Assembly: GCA_020848435.1 (NCBI GenBank)
Contig: JADLAC010000064.1
Span: 27,652-91,651 of the forward strand
DNA: 64,000 nt
DNA from: Burkholderiales bacterium
Lineage (GTDB): Bacteria > Pseudomonadota > Gammaproteobacteria > Burkholderiales > WYBJ01
Direction: 5' to 3'
The notes beneath the pieces were generated by a model. It saw nothing but the letters and a program-made list of their open reading frames with translations. It did not search any database and was not told the DNA's origin. The translations under genes were made by a program, and so were the position numbers. Of this stretch, positions 44,656 to 53,312 are shown piece after piece. The stretch's first letter is position 1; the number at the start of each line of letters is the position of its first letter.

Positions 44656-47600
44656 ATGAAACTGAACGATACGCATATCAACATCCCACCGCAGCAAGTG
44701 AGCATCGACGTACTGCTGGAGAAATACGCGAAAGGCGACGAGCGCAGCGTCGAGGACGTGCGCCGCCGCGTCGCCAAGGCGCTCGCCGCGATCGAGCAGG
44801 ATCCGGCCCGCTGGGAACCGGTGTTCTACGACACGCTCGCGCACGGTTTCATTCCCGGCGGCCGGGTGAATTCGGCCGCCGGCACGAACTTGCAGGCAAC
44901 GCTGATCAATTGCTTCGTGCAGCCGGTCGGCGACTCGGTGTCGGAGACGATCGACGGCAAGGTCGGTATCTATGTCGCGCTCATGGAGTCGGCCGAAACC
45001 ATGCGCCGCGGCGGCGGCGTGGGCTACGACTTCTCCTCCGTGCGCCCGCGCGGCGCGGAAGTGCGCGGTACCCAAAGCACCGCGAGCGGGCCGGTGTCGT
45101 ACATGCGCGTGTTCGACAAGAGCTGCGAGACGGTCGAATCGGCGGGCTCGCGCCGCGGCGCGCAGATGGGCATCCTGCGCTGCGATCACCCCGACGTGGA
45201 GGATTTCATCCACGCGAAGGATAAAGGCGACCTGACCAATTTCAATCTCAGCGTGGCCATCACCGATGCGTTCATGCAAGCCGTCGAAGCCGACGCCGAC
45301 TGGCACCTGGTGCACGCCGCGAAGCCCGGTGCGGCCCTCGCCGCCAATGCCGAGCGCGGCGCCGACGGGCGCTGGATCTATCGCACCGTGAAGGCGCGCG
45401 AGCTGTGGAAGCAGATCATGGACGCGACCTACGATCACGCCGAGCCGGGCGTGTTCTTCGTCGACCGCGCCAACGCCGACAACAATCTTTCCTACATCGA
45501 AGCCATCGAGGCGACCAACCCGTGCGTCAGCGGCGATACGCGCCTGCACACGCGTGATGGCATGGTGCCGATCGCCGAGTTGCAGGCGCTCGGCGCAGCG
45601 CTGCAAGTGACGGTAGACGAGCGCGCGCTTGGCCAGTCGAAAAAGGGGACGGCGGTTCGCGCCGCGGTGCCCGCCTTCCAGACCGCGCATTCGGCCGAAG
45701 TCTATCGCGTGGAAACCGAGGACGGATACGAGATCAAGGCCACCGCGTGGCACGATTTCTTTACCGAGCGCGGCAAGATCAAGCTGCGCGAGCTGAAGAT
45801 CGGCGACGCGTTGCTGGTCCAAAGCGGCAAGGGGCAATTCGGCACCCAGGGCTCCAAGCCGCTGGGCGTGTTGCTGGGATTGATCACGGGCGGCCATCTC
45901 AGCCATCGTGGCGGCCAGCAAGAGGCGGCCGTAGTCAACTTCCGGGGGGAAGAGCGCGCCCTCGCCACTGGCGTGGCCGCCTACATCAATGGTGTGATTG
46001 CCGAGCTGGCAACGCGGCCTCGCCAATACCACGTGGAACCGATAGCGGTGCCCGCCCGCAACCAGGTTTTCATTCGCTCGCTGTTGCTGGCTCGATTCCT
46101 CGAACACTACGGGTTCTCGGCGAACACGAAGCACCAGGTTCCCGAGGTCGTCTGGCGGGGCAGCGAGGAGTGCGTGCGCGGCTACCTGCAGGCCCTGTAC
46201 CAGTGCGATGGGACGGTCAACATCTCCACGAGCAGCCAGAGCTGTTCGGTGCGGCTCGCCTCGAGTCATCCCCGCCTGCTGAAGGATGTACAGAACCTGC
46301 TGGCGAACTTCGGGATCTTCAGCAGGCTGCGCCAGCGGCGCGGCGAGCGCCTGAAGGCCATGCCGGACGGCCGCGGCGCGCGCAGGCGCTATCCCTGCCG
46401 ACCCGACTACGAGCTCATCGTGGGCGGCGAGTCGCGCGAGCGCTTCATGCGCGACATCGGATTTCTGGGCGCAGCCAAGCCGGCCAAGTACGCCGCCTGG
46501 GCACGCGACAAAGCCCTGCGCAAGACGCAGCGCTTCACCAGCAAGGTGAAGGCGATCACCTACCTCGGGCGCGAAGCCGTTTTCGATACGACCCAGCCGG
46601 ATGCGAATACGGTCATCTTCAACGGCCTCGTCACCGGGCAATGCGGCGAGCAGCCGCTGCCCGCCTACGGCTGTTGCTGTCTCGGCAGCATCGATCTGAC
46701 GCATTTCATCGATCAAGCCTTCAGCCCCGAGGCGCGCTTCGATTTCGATGCGTTCGCGCGGGTCGTGCGGCCGGCCGTGCGCATGCTGGACAACGTCCTG
46801 GATGCCTCGGTGTGGCCGCTGCCGCAACAAAAAACCGAAGCGATGGCGAAGCGGCGCATCGGGCTGGGCTTCACCGGGCTGGGGGATGCGCTCATCATGC
46901 TCGGGCTGCGCTACGACAGCATCGAGGCGCGCACCATGGCCACCCGCATCGCCGCGGCCATGCGCGACGAATCCTACGCCGCGTCGGTGCAGGTCGCGAA
47001 GGAAAAGGGCGCCTTCCCGCTGCTCGACAGGGAGAAGTATCTGGCCGCGCCGCGCTTCGCCTCGCGCCTGCCGGACAGCGTCAAGGCCGCCATCCGCAAG
47101 CATGGCATCCGCAACAGCCACCTGCTCTCGATCGCCCCGACCGGCACGATTTCTCTGGCATTCGCCGACAATGCCTCCAACGGCATCGAGCCGCCCTTCT
47201 CCTGGACCTACCAGCGGCGCAAGCGTATGCCCGACGACAGCATGCGCGTCTACGACGTCGAAGACCACGCCTGGCGCCTGTACCGCCACTTGGGCGGCGA
47301 CGCGGAGAAGCTTCCTTCCGCGTTCGTCACCGCGCTCGAGCTCTCGGCGCAGGATCACATGCACATGGTGGCGGCGGTCGCCCCCTATGTCGATTCGGCC
47401 ATCAGCAAAACCGTGAACGTGCCCGAGGACTATCCCTACGAGCGCTTCAAGGATCTCTATCTCGAAGCCTGGCGTTCGGGCCTGAAGGGCCTCACCACCT
47501 ATAGGCCCAACAGCGTGCTCGGCGCCGTGCTTTCGGTAGCGCCCTCGGCGCAAGCGCGCGAGCCGAATGATCTCGATGTCTCGGAGGTCGACCGGCGCAT

Positions 47601-48615
47601 TCGGCTGGAAGCCGCACCCGAGCCGGCCCTGTCGAGCCTGCGCTGGCCCGGCCGGCCGAAGCTCGCCGCCGGCAATCCGTCCTGGACTTACATGGTCGAA
47701 TCGCCCTCCGGCCAGTTCGCGATATTCGTCGGTCATGTCGAGAACGGCCAGCGCCATCCGTTCGAAGTCTGGGTGAACGGCAACGAACAGCCGCGTGGCC
47801 TGGGCGCTGTGGCCAAGACCTTGTCGATGGACATGCGCGCCCAGGACAAGGCGTGGCTGCGCATGAAGTTCGACATCCTCGCGCGCACCGCGGGCGACGA
47901 TGCTTTCGACTGCCCCATGCCCCCCGAAGGCGAGTTGGTGCGGGTGCCGAGCCTCGTTGCCGCCTTCGCCCGCATCGTGCGCTTTCGCGCCGATCAGCTC
48001 GGTGCGCTCGATGACGACGGCGGCAAGTCGCCGGTGCTCGATACCCTGTTCGCGAAAAAGGAGCCGAAGACCGGTACCGACGGCACCATGTCGTGGACGG
48101 CGGACGTGCACAACCCGATCTCGGGCGACGATTTCCTGCTCATCCTGAAAGAGCTGGTGCTGCCGGGCGGCCAGCGCCGGCCGTATTCGGTGTGGCTCGC
48201 GGGTGCGTATCCGCGCGCGCTCGACGGCCTGTGCAAACTGCTCTCGCTCGACATGCGCGTGATCGATCCGGCATGGATCGGCATGAAGCTGCGCAAGCTG
48301 CTCAACTACGCCGAGCCGCTGGGCGACTTCATGGCGCGGGTGCCCGGTGCGGAGCGCCAGCAGAATTTCCCCAGTACCGTGGCTTACGTCGCCCGCCTGA
48401 TCATTCACCGCTACGCCATGCTCGGGGTGCTCGACGAGCGCGGCTATCCGGTGAACGAAATGGGCGTGCTGGAGATGCCCGAGGACGAGCGCGAGCGCCC
48501 CGCCTACACCCGCGTGCTCGGCAAAGCCTGCAAGGAATGCGGCAATGCCGCCGTGATCAAGAAGGACGGCTGCGAGTTCTGCACCGCGTGCGGCGCGGTC
48601 GGAGCGTGCGGGTGA
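44656..48615 (+). CDS. nrdJ: NrdJ, adenosylcobalamin-dependent (class II) ribonucleotide reductase, intein-containing
   Basis: Class II ribonucleotide reductase makes deoxynucleotides with a cobalamin-generated thiyl radical and does not need oxygen. The precursor is 1,319 residues; the spliced enzyme would be 946. The intein (290-662) sits between NP and CGEQPLP, so the first residue after it (Cys663) is the catalytic radical cysteine of the N-x-C-x-E motif. RRGGGVGYDFSSVRP and SIAPTGTISLAFADNASNG are intact. The C-terminal part has two TSCPD-like repeats (about 1000-1090 and 1130-1225) and a Cys-rich tail (CKECGN, CEFCTACG). The ATG at 44656 has an AGAGGA ribosome site. No ATP cone is evident. 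Upstream lie NrdR and FNR-type boxes. Confidence 0.94.
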   Translation: MKLNDTHINIPPQQVSIDVLLEKYAKGDERSVEDVRRRVAKALAAIEQDPARWEPVFYDTLAHGFIPGGRVNSAAGTNLQATLINCFVQPVGDSVSETIDGKVGIYVALMESAETMRRGGGVGYDFSSVRPRGAEVRGTQSTASGPVSYMRVFDKSCETVESAGSRRGAQMGILRCDHPDVEDFIHAKDKGDLTNFNLSVAITDAFMQAVEADADWHLVHAAKPGAALAANAERGADGRWIYRTVKARELWKQIMDATYDHAEPGVFFVDRANADNNLSYIEAIEATNPCVSGDTRLHTRDGMVPIAELQALGAALQVTVDERALGQSKKGTAVRAAVPAFQTAHSAEVYRVETEDGYEIKATAWHDFFTERGKIKLRELKIGDALLVQSGKGQFGTQGSKPLGVLLGLITGGHLSHRGGQQEAAVVNFRGEERALATGVAAYINGVIAELATRPRQYHVEPIAVPARNQVFIRSLLLARFLEHYGFSANTKHQVPEVVWRGSEECVRGYLQALYQCDGTVNISTSSQSCSVRLASSHPRLLKDVQNLLANFGIFSRLRQRRGERLKAMPDGRGARRRYPCRPDYELIVGGESRERFMRDIGFLGAAKPAKYAAWARDKALRKTQRFTSKVKAITYLGREAVFDTTQPDANTVIFNGLVTGQCGEQPLPAYGCCCLGSIDLTHFIDQAFSPEARFDFDAFARVVRPAVRMLDNVLDASVWPLPQQKTEAMAKRRIGLGFTGLGDALIMLGLRYDSIEARTMATRIAAAMRDESYAASVQVAKEKGAFPLLDREKYLAAPRFASRLPDSVKAAIRKHGIRNSHLLSIAPTGTISLAFADNASNGIEPPFSWTYQRRKRMPDDSMRVYDVEDHAWRLYRHLGGDAEKLPSAFVTALELSAQDHMHMVAAVAPYVDSAISKTVNVPEDYPYERFKDLYLEAWRSGLKGLTTYRPNSVLGAVLSVAPSAQAREPNDLDVSEVDRRIRLEAAPEPALSSLRWPGRPKLAAGNPSWTYMVESPSGQFAIFVGHVENGQRHPFEVWVNGNEQPRGLGAVAKTLSMDMRAQDKAWLRMKFDILARTAGDDAFDCPMPPEGELVRVPSLVAAFARIVRFRADQLGALDDDGGKSPVLDTLFAKKEPKTGTDGTMSWTADVHNPISGDDFLLILKELVLPGGQRRPYSVWLAGAYPRALDGLCKLLSLDMRVIDPAWIGMKLRKLLNYAEPLGDFMARVPGAERQQNFPSTVAYVARLIIHRYAMLGVLDERGYPVNEMGVLEMPEDERERPAYTRVLGKACKECGNAAVIKKDGCEFCTACGAVGACG
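45523..46641 (+). other. Intein inside NrdJ (373 residues) with a degenerate LAGLIDADG domain
   Basis: The in-frame insert starts with Cys290 (block A, CVSGDTRLHTRDG). Block B carries TAWH (363-366), and blocks F and G read AVFDTTQPDANTVIFNGLVTGQ before Cys663 in sequence, split here into AVFDTTQPDANTV and IFNGLVTGQ. The last intein residue is Gln instead of Asn and the usual penultimate His is Gly. The middle has two LAGLIDADG-like motifs: LGVLLGLITGGHL (403-415) lacks the metal-binding Asp, while YLQALYQCDGTV keeps Asp518. Endonuclease activity is therefore doubtful, but splicing looks possible. Base composition resembles the host gene. Confidence 0.9.
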
Positions 48616-48673
48616 TTCGGTCCGAGTGCGCTCAGGGCGGGCGGCGAAAGCGGGCGTAGAGCGCGCCCAACCT

Positions 48674-50173
48674 CTACTTGCGGGCGAACGCGCCGGCGCT
48701 ATCGCCGGCGAGCTTGCCGAACACCGCACCCGAGGTGAGCCCGGTGCCGCCGGGGTAGTTGTGATAGAACAGCCCGCCCACCATCTCGCCCGCCGCATAA
48801 AGACCCTGGATGCCTTGACCGGCCTGATCCTGCACCTGGCCGGACTGCGGGTCGATCTTCACACCGCCGAAGCTGAAAGTCACACCACAGGTGACGGCAT
48901 ACGCTTCGAACGGCGGCTCGTCGAGCCGCGTCGCCCAATTGGTCTTGTCGACCTTGAGTCCTTCGGTGCGTTTCCCATCCTTGATCGCCGGGTTGTAGGG
49001 GATGTCCGCGCGCACGGCCGCGTTGTACGCCTTCAGCTCCCGCAGGCAAGCCTCGGCATCCACGCCCTCCAATTTCTGTACCAGCTCGTCGAGGGTATTG
49101 GCGCTTGCCTTGGTGACCTGCTTGATGCGGTACTCGTCGCGCAAGTGCGGGATCGCCTTCTGATCGAAGATCTGCCAGGCGAACATGTTGGGCTGCTGCA
49201 GCACCACCGCGCCGTACTTGGCGTAGGTGTAGTTGCGGAAGTCGGCGCCCTCGTCCACGAAACGCTCGCCGCGGGCATTGATCATGACTCCCCAGGGATA
49301 GCAGTGCTTCTGGAAGTTGTCGCCCACGGCGAGGTCGCCGAATGCTGGCGCGTTCTGATCCCAGCCGACAGCGTGACAACCCGACCAGTGGCCATAGGGC
49401 ATCGCGCCGACCTCGAGCGCCATGCGCAGCCCCGCGCCGGTGTTGAACCGCGTCCCGCGCACTTTCGCGAGATCCCAGTTCGGCCCCAAATAACGGGCGC
49501 GCATTTCGGCATTGGATTCGAATCCGCCGCAGGCGAGCACCACCGCCTTGCACGGGATGTCGACCGTGCGGCCGGCATGCTTCGCGCGCACGCCCTTGAC
49601 GCCCTCGTCGTCGGCGATGAGACCGATGGCCGGGGTCTCGTAGTAGATCGGAATGCCTTCGCGCGCGCACGCCTTGTGCTCGAGATCGACCAGTCCGGGG
49701 CCCCCGCCCCAGGTTTCCACTGCCAGTCCGCCCCAGAACTTCCACTTGCCTTCGACCTTGAAGGCTTGCCGCTTGTACGACAACTGGAACTTCACGCCTT
49801 TCTTGCGCAGCCACACCCAGGTGGGGTGACTGCGGTGCACCAGCACCTCGGTGAGATCGGGATCGCAGCGGTAGTTGGTGATACGACCCATGGTGTCGAA
49901 GAACTCGTCGGCGCTGAAGGAACCGAAATCGTTGTCCCGCCGTTCCTCCGCGCTCAGATCGGGCACCAGCGCGGCGATGTCGTCGGCATTGTTGAACACC
50001 AGGCGCGTAATCCCCGCGGTGTAGCGGCTGTTGCCGCCGCATTCGGACTCGGGCGCCGCTTCGAGCATGATCACGTTGCAGCCGCTCTCGCGCGCCGCGA
50101 GCGCCGCGCTCGCCGCGGCATTGCCCGCACCGACCACCACGACGTCGGCGCTACCCAGTTTGCTTGCTGCCAT
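48674..50173 (-). CDS. tcuA: FAD-dependent tricarballylate dehydrogenase-like flavoprotein (TcuA)
   Basis: A 499-residue fumarate-reductase/succinate-dehydrogenase-type flavoprotein. It has the FAD-binding VVVVGAGNAAASAALAARE near residue 10, GGNSRYTAG near residue 47, VLACGGFESNAEMR near residue 220 and the C-terminal GLYAAGEMVGGLFYHNYPGGTGLTSG. TcuA oxidises tricarballylate to cis-aconitate. The overall pattern fits TcuA better than 3-ketosteroid dehydrogenase, but TcuB and TcuC are not adjacent, so the substrate is inferred. A ribosome site (GAGGAAA) precedes ATG 50173. Orphan carboxylate receptors elsewhere in the window fit tricarboxylate use. Confidence 0.8.
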   Translation of the reverse strand: MAASKLGSADVVVVGAGNAAASAALAARESGCNVIMLEAAPESECGGNSRYTAGITRLVFNNADDIAALVPDLSAEERRDNDFGSFSADEFFDTMGRITNYRCDPDLTEVLVHRSHPTWVWLRKKGVKFQLSYKRQAFKVEGKWKFWGGLAVETWGGGPGLVDLEHKACAREGIPIYYETPAIGLIADDEGVKGVRAKHAGRTVDIPCKAVVLACGGFESNAEMRARYLGPNWDLAKVRGTRFNTGAGLRMALEVGAMPYGHWSGCHAVGWDQNAPAFGDLAVGDNFQKHCYPWGVMINARGERFVDEGADFRNYTYAKYGAVVLQQPNMFAWQIFDQKAIPHLRDEYRIKQVTKASANTLDELVQKLEGVDAEACLRELKAYNAAVRADIPYNPAIKDGKRTEGLKVDKTNWATRLDEPPFEAYAVTCGVTFSFGGVKIDPQSGQVQDQAGQGIQGLYAAGEMVGGLFYHNYPGGTGLTSGAVFGKLAGDSAGAFARK

Positions 50174-50539
50174 ATGGATTTCCTCGAAAAAGAATATGTC
50201 CGCCGAGAGCCGCAGCCGCGGCCCGATGCGCGTTATCGATATGTACCGAGTGATTCGACCATGGAAGGCCACTGCCCCCCGGCCGCGGGCTCGCCGCCAC
50301 GACTGACATCCGCTGCTGGTCGCTGCGGATGCGCCTAAGGGCCGGTTTGTAATCGATTATACGCCACGCCGAGAGGACGTCACGCGCTCGGCGGGCATGG
50401 CGGATGCGGCCGTTTCGCGACCGATGATCGCAGCGCACCAGCGCGCTGCGCGCGCCGCCGCGGCGCTCGCCCGCGCGCGAGGCACGCGAGGCCATCGGGT
50501 AAACTTCCGGCTCGCAAACCGTCTTGGCTCCTGCGCTTC
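50174..50539 (+). other. Divergent intergenic region, tcuA / pepN
   Basis: About 366 bases without a convincing gene. It holds a perfect ten-base palindrome TAATCGATTA at 50350-50359, a possible operator, and a small inverted repeat (CATCCGC / GCGGATG) near 50308-50332. Promoters for both genes should lie here but no clear -35/-10 pair was recognised. Confidence 0.4.
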
Positions 50540-53191
50540 ATGGACAAAACCAGCACCACACCGCCGCTCGTTCGGCTCGCGGACTACACGCCTCCGGCCT
50601 TCCTCATACCCGCTGTCGACCTGAGCTTCGACATCCGCGACGACGCGACCGCCGTCACGGCGCGATTGACCTGCGTGCGCAATCCGGCCTCGGCCGACCC
50701 GCGCGCCTCGCTCGTGCTCGACGGCGATGAATTGACGCTCGAAGCCGTGCGGCTCGACGGCAAGCTGCTCGGCGCGGGCGAATTCGGCGCGGACCGCGAA
50801 CGCTTGACATTGCCGCAGGTGCCGCAACGTTTCATTCTCGAAACGGTGTGCACGCTCGACCCGGCGAACAACACCAAGCTCATGGGGCTCTACGCCTCAA
50901 GCAACGGCTTCTTTACCCAGTGCGAGGCCGAAGGTTTTCGCCGCATCACGTATTTCATCGACCGCCCGGACGTGATGGCGCGCTTCACGACCACGATTCG
51001 CGCCGACAAGAACCGCTTCCCGGTGTTGCTCTCGAACGGCAACCCGGTCGCCCAGGGCGGGGCGAAGGGCGGCCGCCACTGGGTGAAATGGGTCGACCCC
51101 TTCCCCAAGCCCTCGTATCTGTTCGCGATGGTGGCCGCGCGGCTCGACCGCCTCGACGATAGCTTCAGGACCGCCTCGGGACGCAGCGTGCGCCTGCAGA
51201 TCTATGTCGAGCCCGGCAAGCTCGATCAAGCCGGCTTCGCGATGCAGGCGCTGAAAAAGGCCATGCGTTGGGACGAGCAGGTCTTCGGCCTCGAGGTCGA
51301 TCTCGACCAGTACATGATCGTCGCGGTCGGCGATTTCAACATGGGCGCGATGGAGAACAAGGGCCTCAACATCTTCAACACCAAGTACGTGTTGGCGCGC
51401 CCCGATACGGCGACCGACACGGATTACCAGAACATCGACCGGGTGGTCGCCCACGAGTACTTCCACAACTGGACCGGCAACCGCGTCACCTGCCGCGACT
51501 GGTTCCAACTCTCGCTCAAGGAAGGGCTCACCGTGTTTCGCGACCAGGAATACGGCGCCGACATGTATTCGCGGGCCGTGCAGCGGATCCAGGCCGTGCG
51601 GGCGCTGCGTGCCGCGCAGTTTCCGGAGGACGCCGGGCCCATGGCCCATCCGGTGCGCCCGCAGTCCTATCTCGAGATCAGCAACTTCTACACGCCGACG
51701 GTGTACGAGAAAGGTGCGGAAGTGGTGCGCATGATCCACACGCTGATCGGCGCGGGTGCGTTTCGCCGCGGCATGGACTTGTACTTCCAGCGTCACGATG
51801 GCCAGGCGGTCACGTGCGACGAATTCGTTCAGGCCATGCAAGACGCAAGCGGCGTGGATCTATCCCACTTCAAGCGCTGGTACGACCAGGCCGGCACTCC
51901 CGAGATCCACGTCAGCAGCCATTACGATGCGCCGCGACGGCGCCTGACGCTCGACGTCCGGCAATCGTGTCCGCCGACGCCGGGACAAGCCGAGAAGGCG
52001 CCGTTGCACATCCCGCTGGCGCTCGGCCTGGTCGGACCCGACGGCCGCGATCTCCCGCTGGCGCTCGAAGGCGAGGTCGCATCCGAAGCGACCACGCGCG
52101 TGCTTTCGCTCACCGAGGCGCGAGCGCGCTTTACTTTCGTCGATATTCCCGAACGCCCGGTGCCGTCGATCGCACGCGGCTTCTCAGCTCCGGTCAAGGT
52201 CAACTGCGATTATTCGGCCTCGGACCTGACCCACCTGATCGCCTTCGACAGCGATCCGTTCAATCGTTGGGAAGCCGGGCAGCGGCTGGCCACCGACGTC
52301 ATGCTCGCGAACGTCGACGCGGTGAAGAATGGTCGCGAGCCGCGCCTGCCCGAGTCGTTCATCACCGCCTTCGGGCGCGTCCTGGCCGATGCCGGGCGCG
52401 ACCCGGCATTCGCCGCCGAAGCGCTCGCGCTGCCCGCGGAGAGCTTCCTCGCCGAGCAAATGAGCGAAGTCGATCCCGATGCGATCCATCGCGTGCGGGT
52501 GCATCTGCGCCGCCAGCTTGCCGCCGCCTTGCGCGCCGACTTGAGCGCAGCCTATGACGCGCATCGCAGCCCCGGCGCTTACAGTCCCGGCGCGGGCGCC
52601 GCTGGCGCGCGCGCGTTACGCAACACCTGTTTAAGCTACTTGAGCGAGCTCGACGACGACGCGGCGCGCGCGCTCGCGCTGCGCCAGTTCGAGCAGGCGG
52701 ACAACATGACCGACTCGGTGGCCGCGATGACGGCGCTGGCGCAGCTCGATTGTCCGCAACGAACCCGCGCGCTCGCGTCGTTCTACGAGCGCTGGCGCAA
52801 CGAAGCCCTGGTGCTCGACAAGTGGCTCGCCGTGCAGGCCACGTCGCGGCTGCCGGGCACGCTGGCAGAGGTGCGCACGCTCATGCGCCATCCCGCCTTC
52901 GATGTGCGCAACCCGAACAAGGTGCGTGCGCTCGTCAGCAGCTTCTGTCACGCCAACCATGTCCGCTTCCACGCGGCCGACGGGTCGGGCTACGAGTTCT
53001 GCGCCGAGCAAGTGATCGCGCTCGATAGCCTCAATCCCCAGGTGGCGGCGCGGCTCGCCCGCGCCTTCGACCGCTGGAAGAAATTCGATCCCGCGCGCCA
53101 GGGGAAAGCCCGCGCCGCGCTGGAGCGCATCGCCGCGATGAGCTCGCTGTCGCGGGACACGCTCGAGGTGGTCACGCGCGCGCTCGCCTGA
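50540..53191 (+). CDS. pepN: PepN, aminopeptidase N (M1 family)
   Basis: PepN is the main cytoplasmic zinc aminopeptidase, removing N-terminal residues from peptides. The 883-residue length is typical. The exopeptidase motif GAMEN is at 269-273, the zinc-binding HEYFH at 305-309 with the third ligand Glu in SLKEG about 18 residues later, and the full NWTGNRVTCRDWFQLSLKEG block is present. The M1 beta, catalytic and C-terminal helical domains are all represented. ATG 50540 starts the family homology (MDKTSTTPPLVRLADYTPP). Confidence 0.96.
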   Translation: MDKTSTTPPLVRLADYTPPAFLIPAVDLSFDIRDDATAVTARLTCVRNPASADPRASLVLDGDELTLEAVRLDGKLLGAGEFGADRERLTLPQVPQRFILETVCTLDPANNTKLMGLYASSNGFFTQCEAEGFRRITYFIDRPDVMARFTTTIRADKNRFPVLLSNGNPVAQGGAKGGRHWVKWVDPFPKPSYLFAMVAARLDRLDDSFRTASGRSVRLQIYVEPGKLDQAGFAMQALKKAMRWDEQVFGLEVDLDQYMIVAVGDFNMGAMENKGLNIFNTKYVLARPDTATDTDYQNIDRVVAHEYFHNWTGNRVTCRDWFQLSLKEGLTVFRDQEYGADMYSRAVQRIQAVRALRAAQFPEDAGPMAHPVRPQSYLEISNFYTPTVYEKGAEVVRMIHTLIGAGAFRRGMDLYFQRHDGQAVTCDEFVQAMQDASGVDLSHFKRWYDQAGTPEIHVSSHYDAPRRRLTLDVRQSCPPTPGQAEKAPLHIPLALGLVGPDGRDLPLALEGEVASEATTRVLSLTEARARFTFVDIPERPVPSIARGFSAPVKVNCDYSASDLTHLIAFDSDPFNRWEAGQRLATDVMLANVDAVKNGREPRLPESFITAFGRVLADAGRDPAFAAEALALPAESFLAEQMSEVDPDAIHRVRVHLRRQLAAALRADLSAAYDAHRSPGAYSPGAGAAGARALRNTCLSYLSELDDDAARALALRQFEQADNMTDSVAAMTALAQLDCPQRTRALASFYERWRNEALVLDKWLAVQATSRLPGTLAEVRTLMRHPAFDVRNPNKVRALVSSFCHANHVRFHAADGSGYEFCAEQVIALDSLNPQVAARLARAFDRWKKFDPARQGKARAALERIAAMSSLSRDTLEVVTRALA

Positions 53192-53312
53192 GCGGCGGCG
53201 CCCTTGTCTTACGATAATGCGCGCATTGCCGAGCGAGGCCGGGTCGGCCGGCTTGTCCGGCACAGGCTGCGCTCCTTGTCTTCGCCGCCGCGCTTGAGCG
53301 CCGGCTTCGCGC

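Noticed and set aside
44554..48798. A 1,414-codon open frame antisense to nrdJ
   Set aside because: Its codons mirror nrdJ in a high-G+C genome, it has no family motifs, and the sense strand encodes a complete recognised enzyme.
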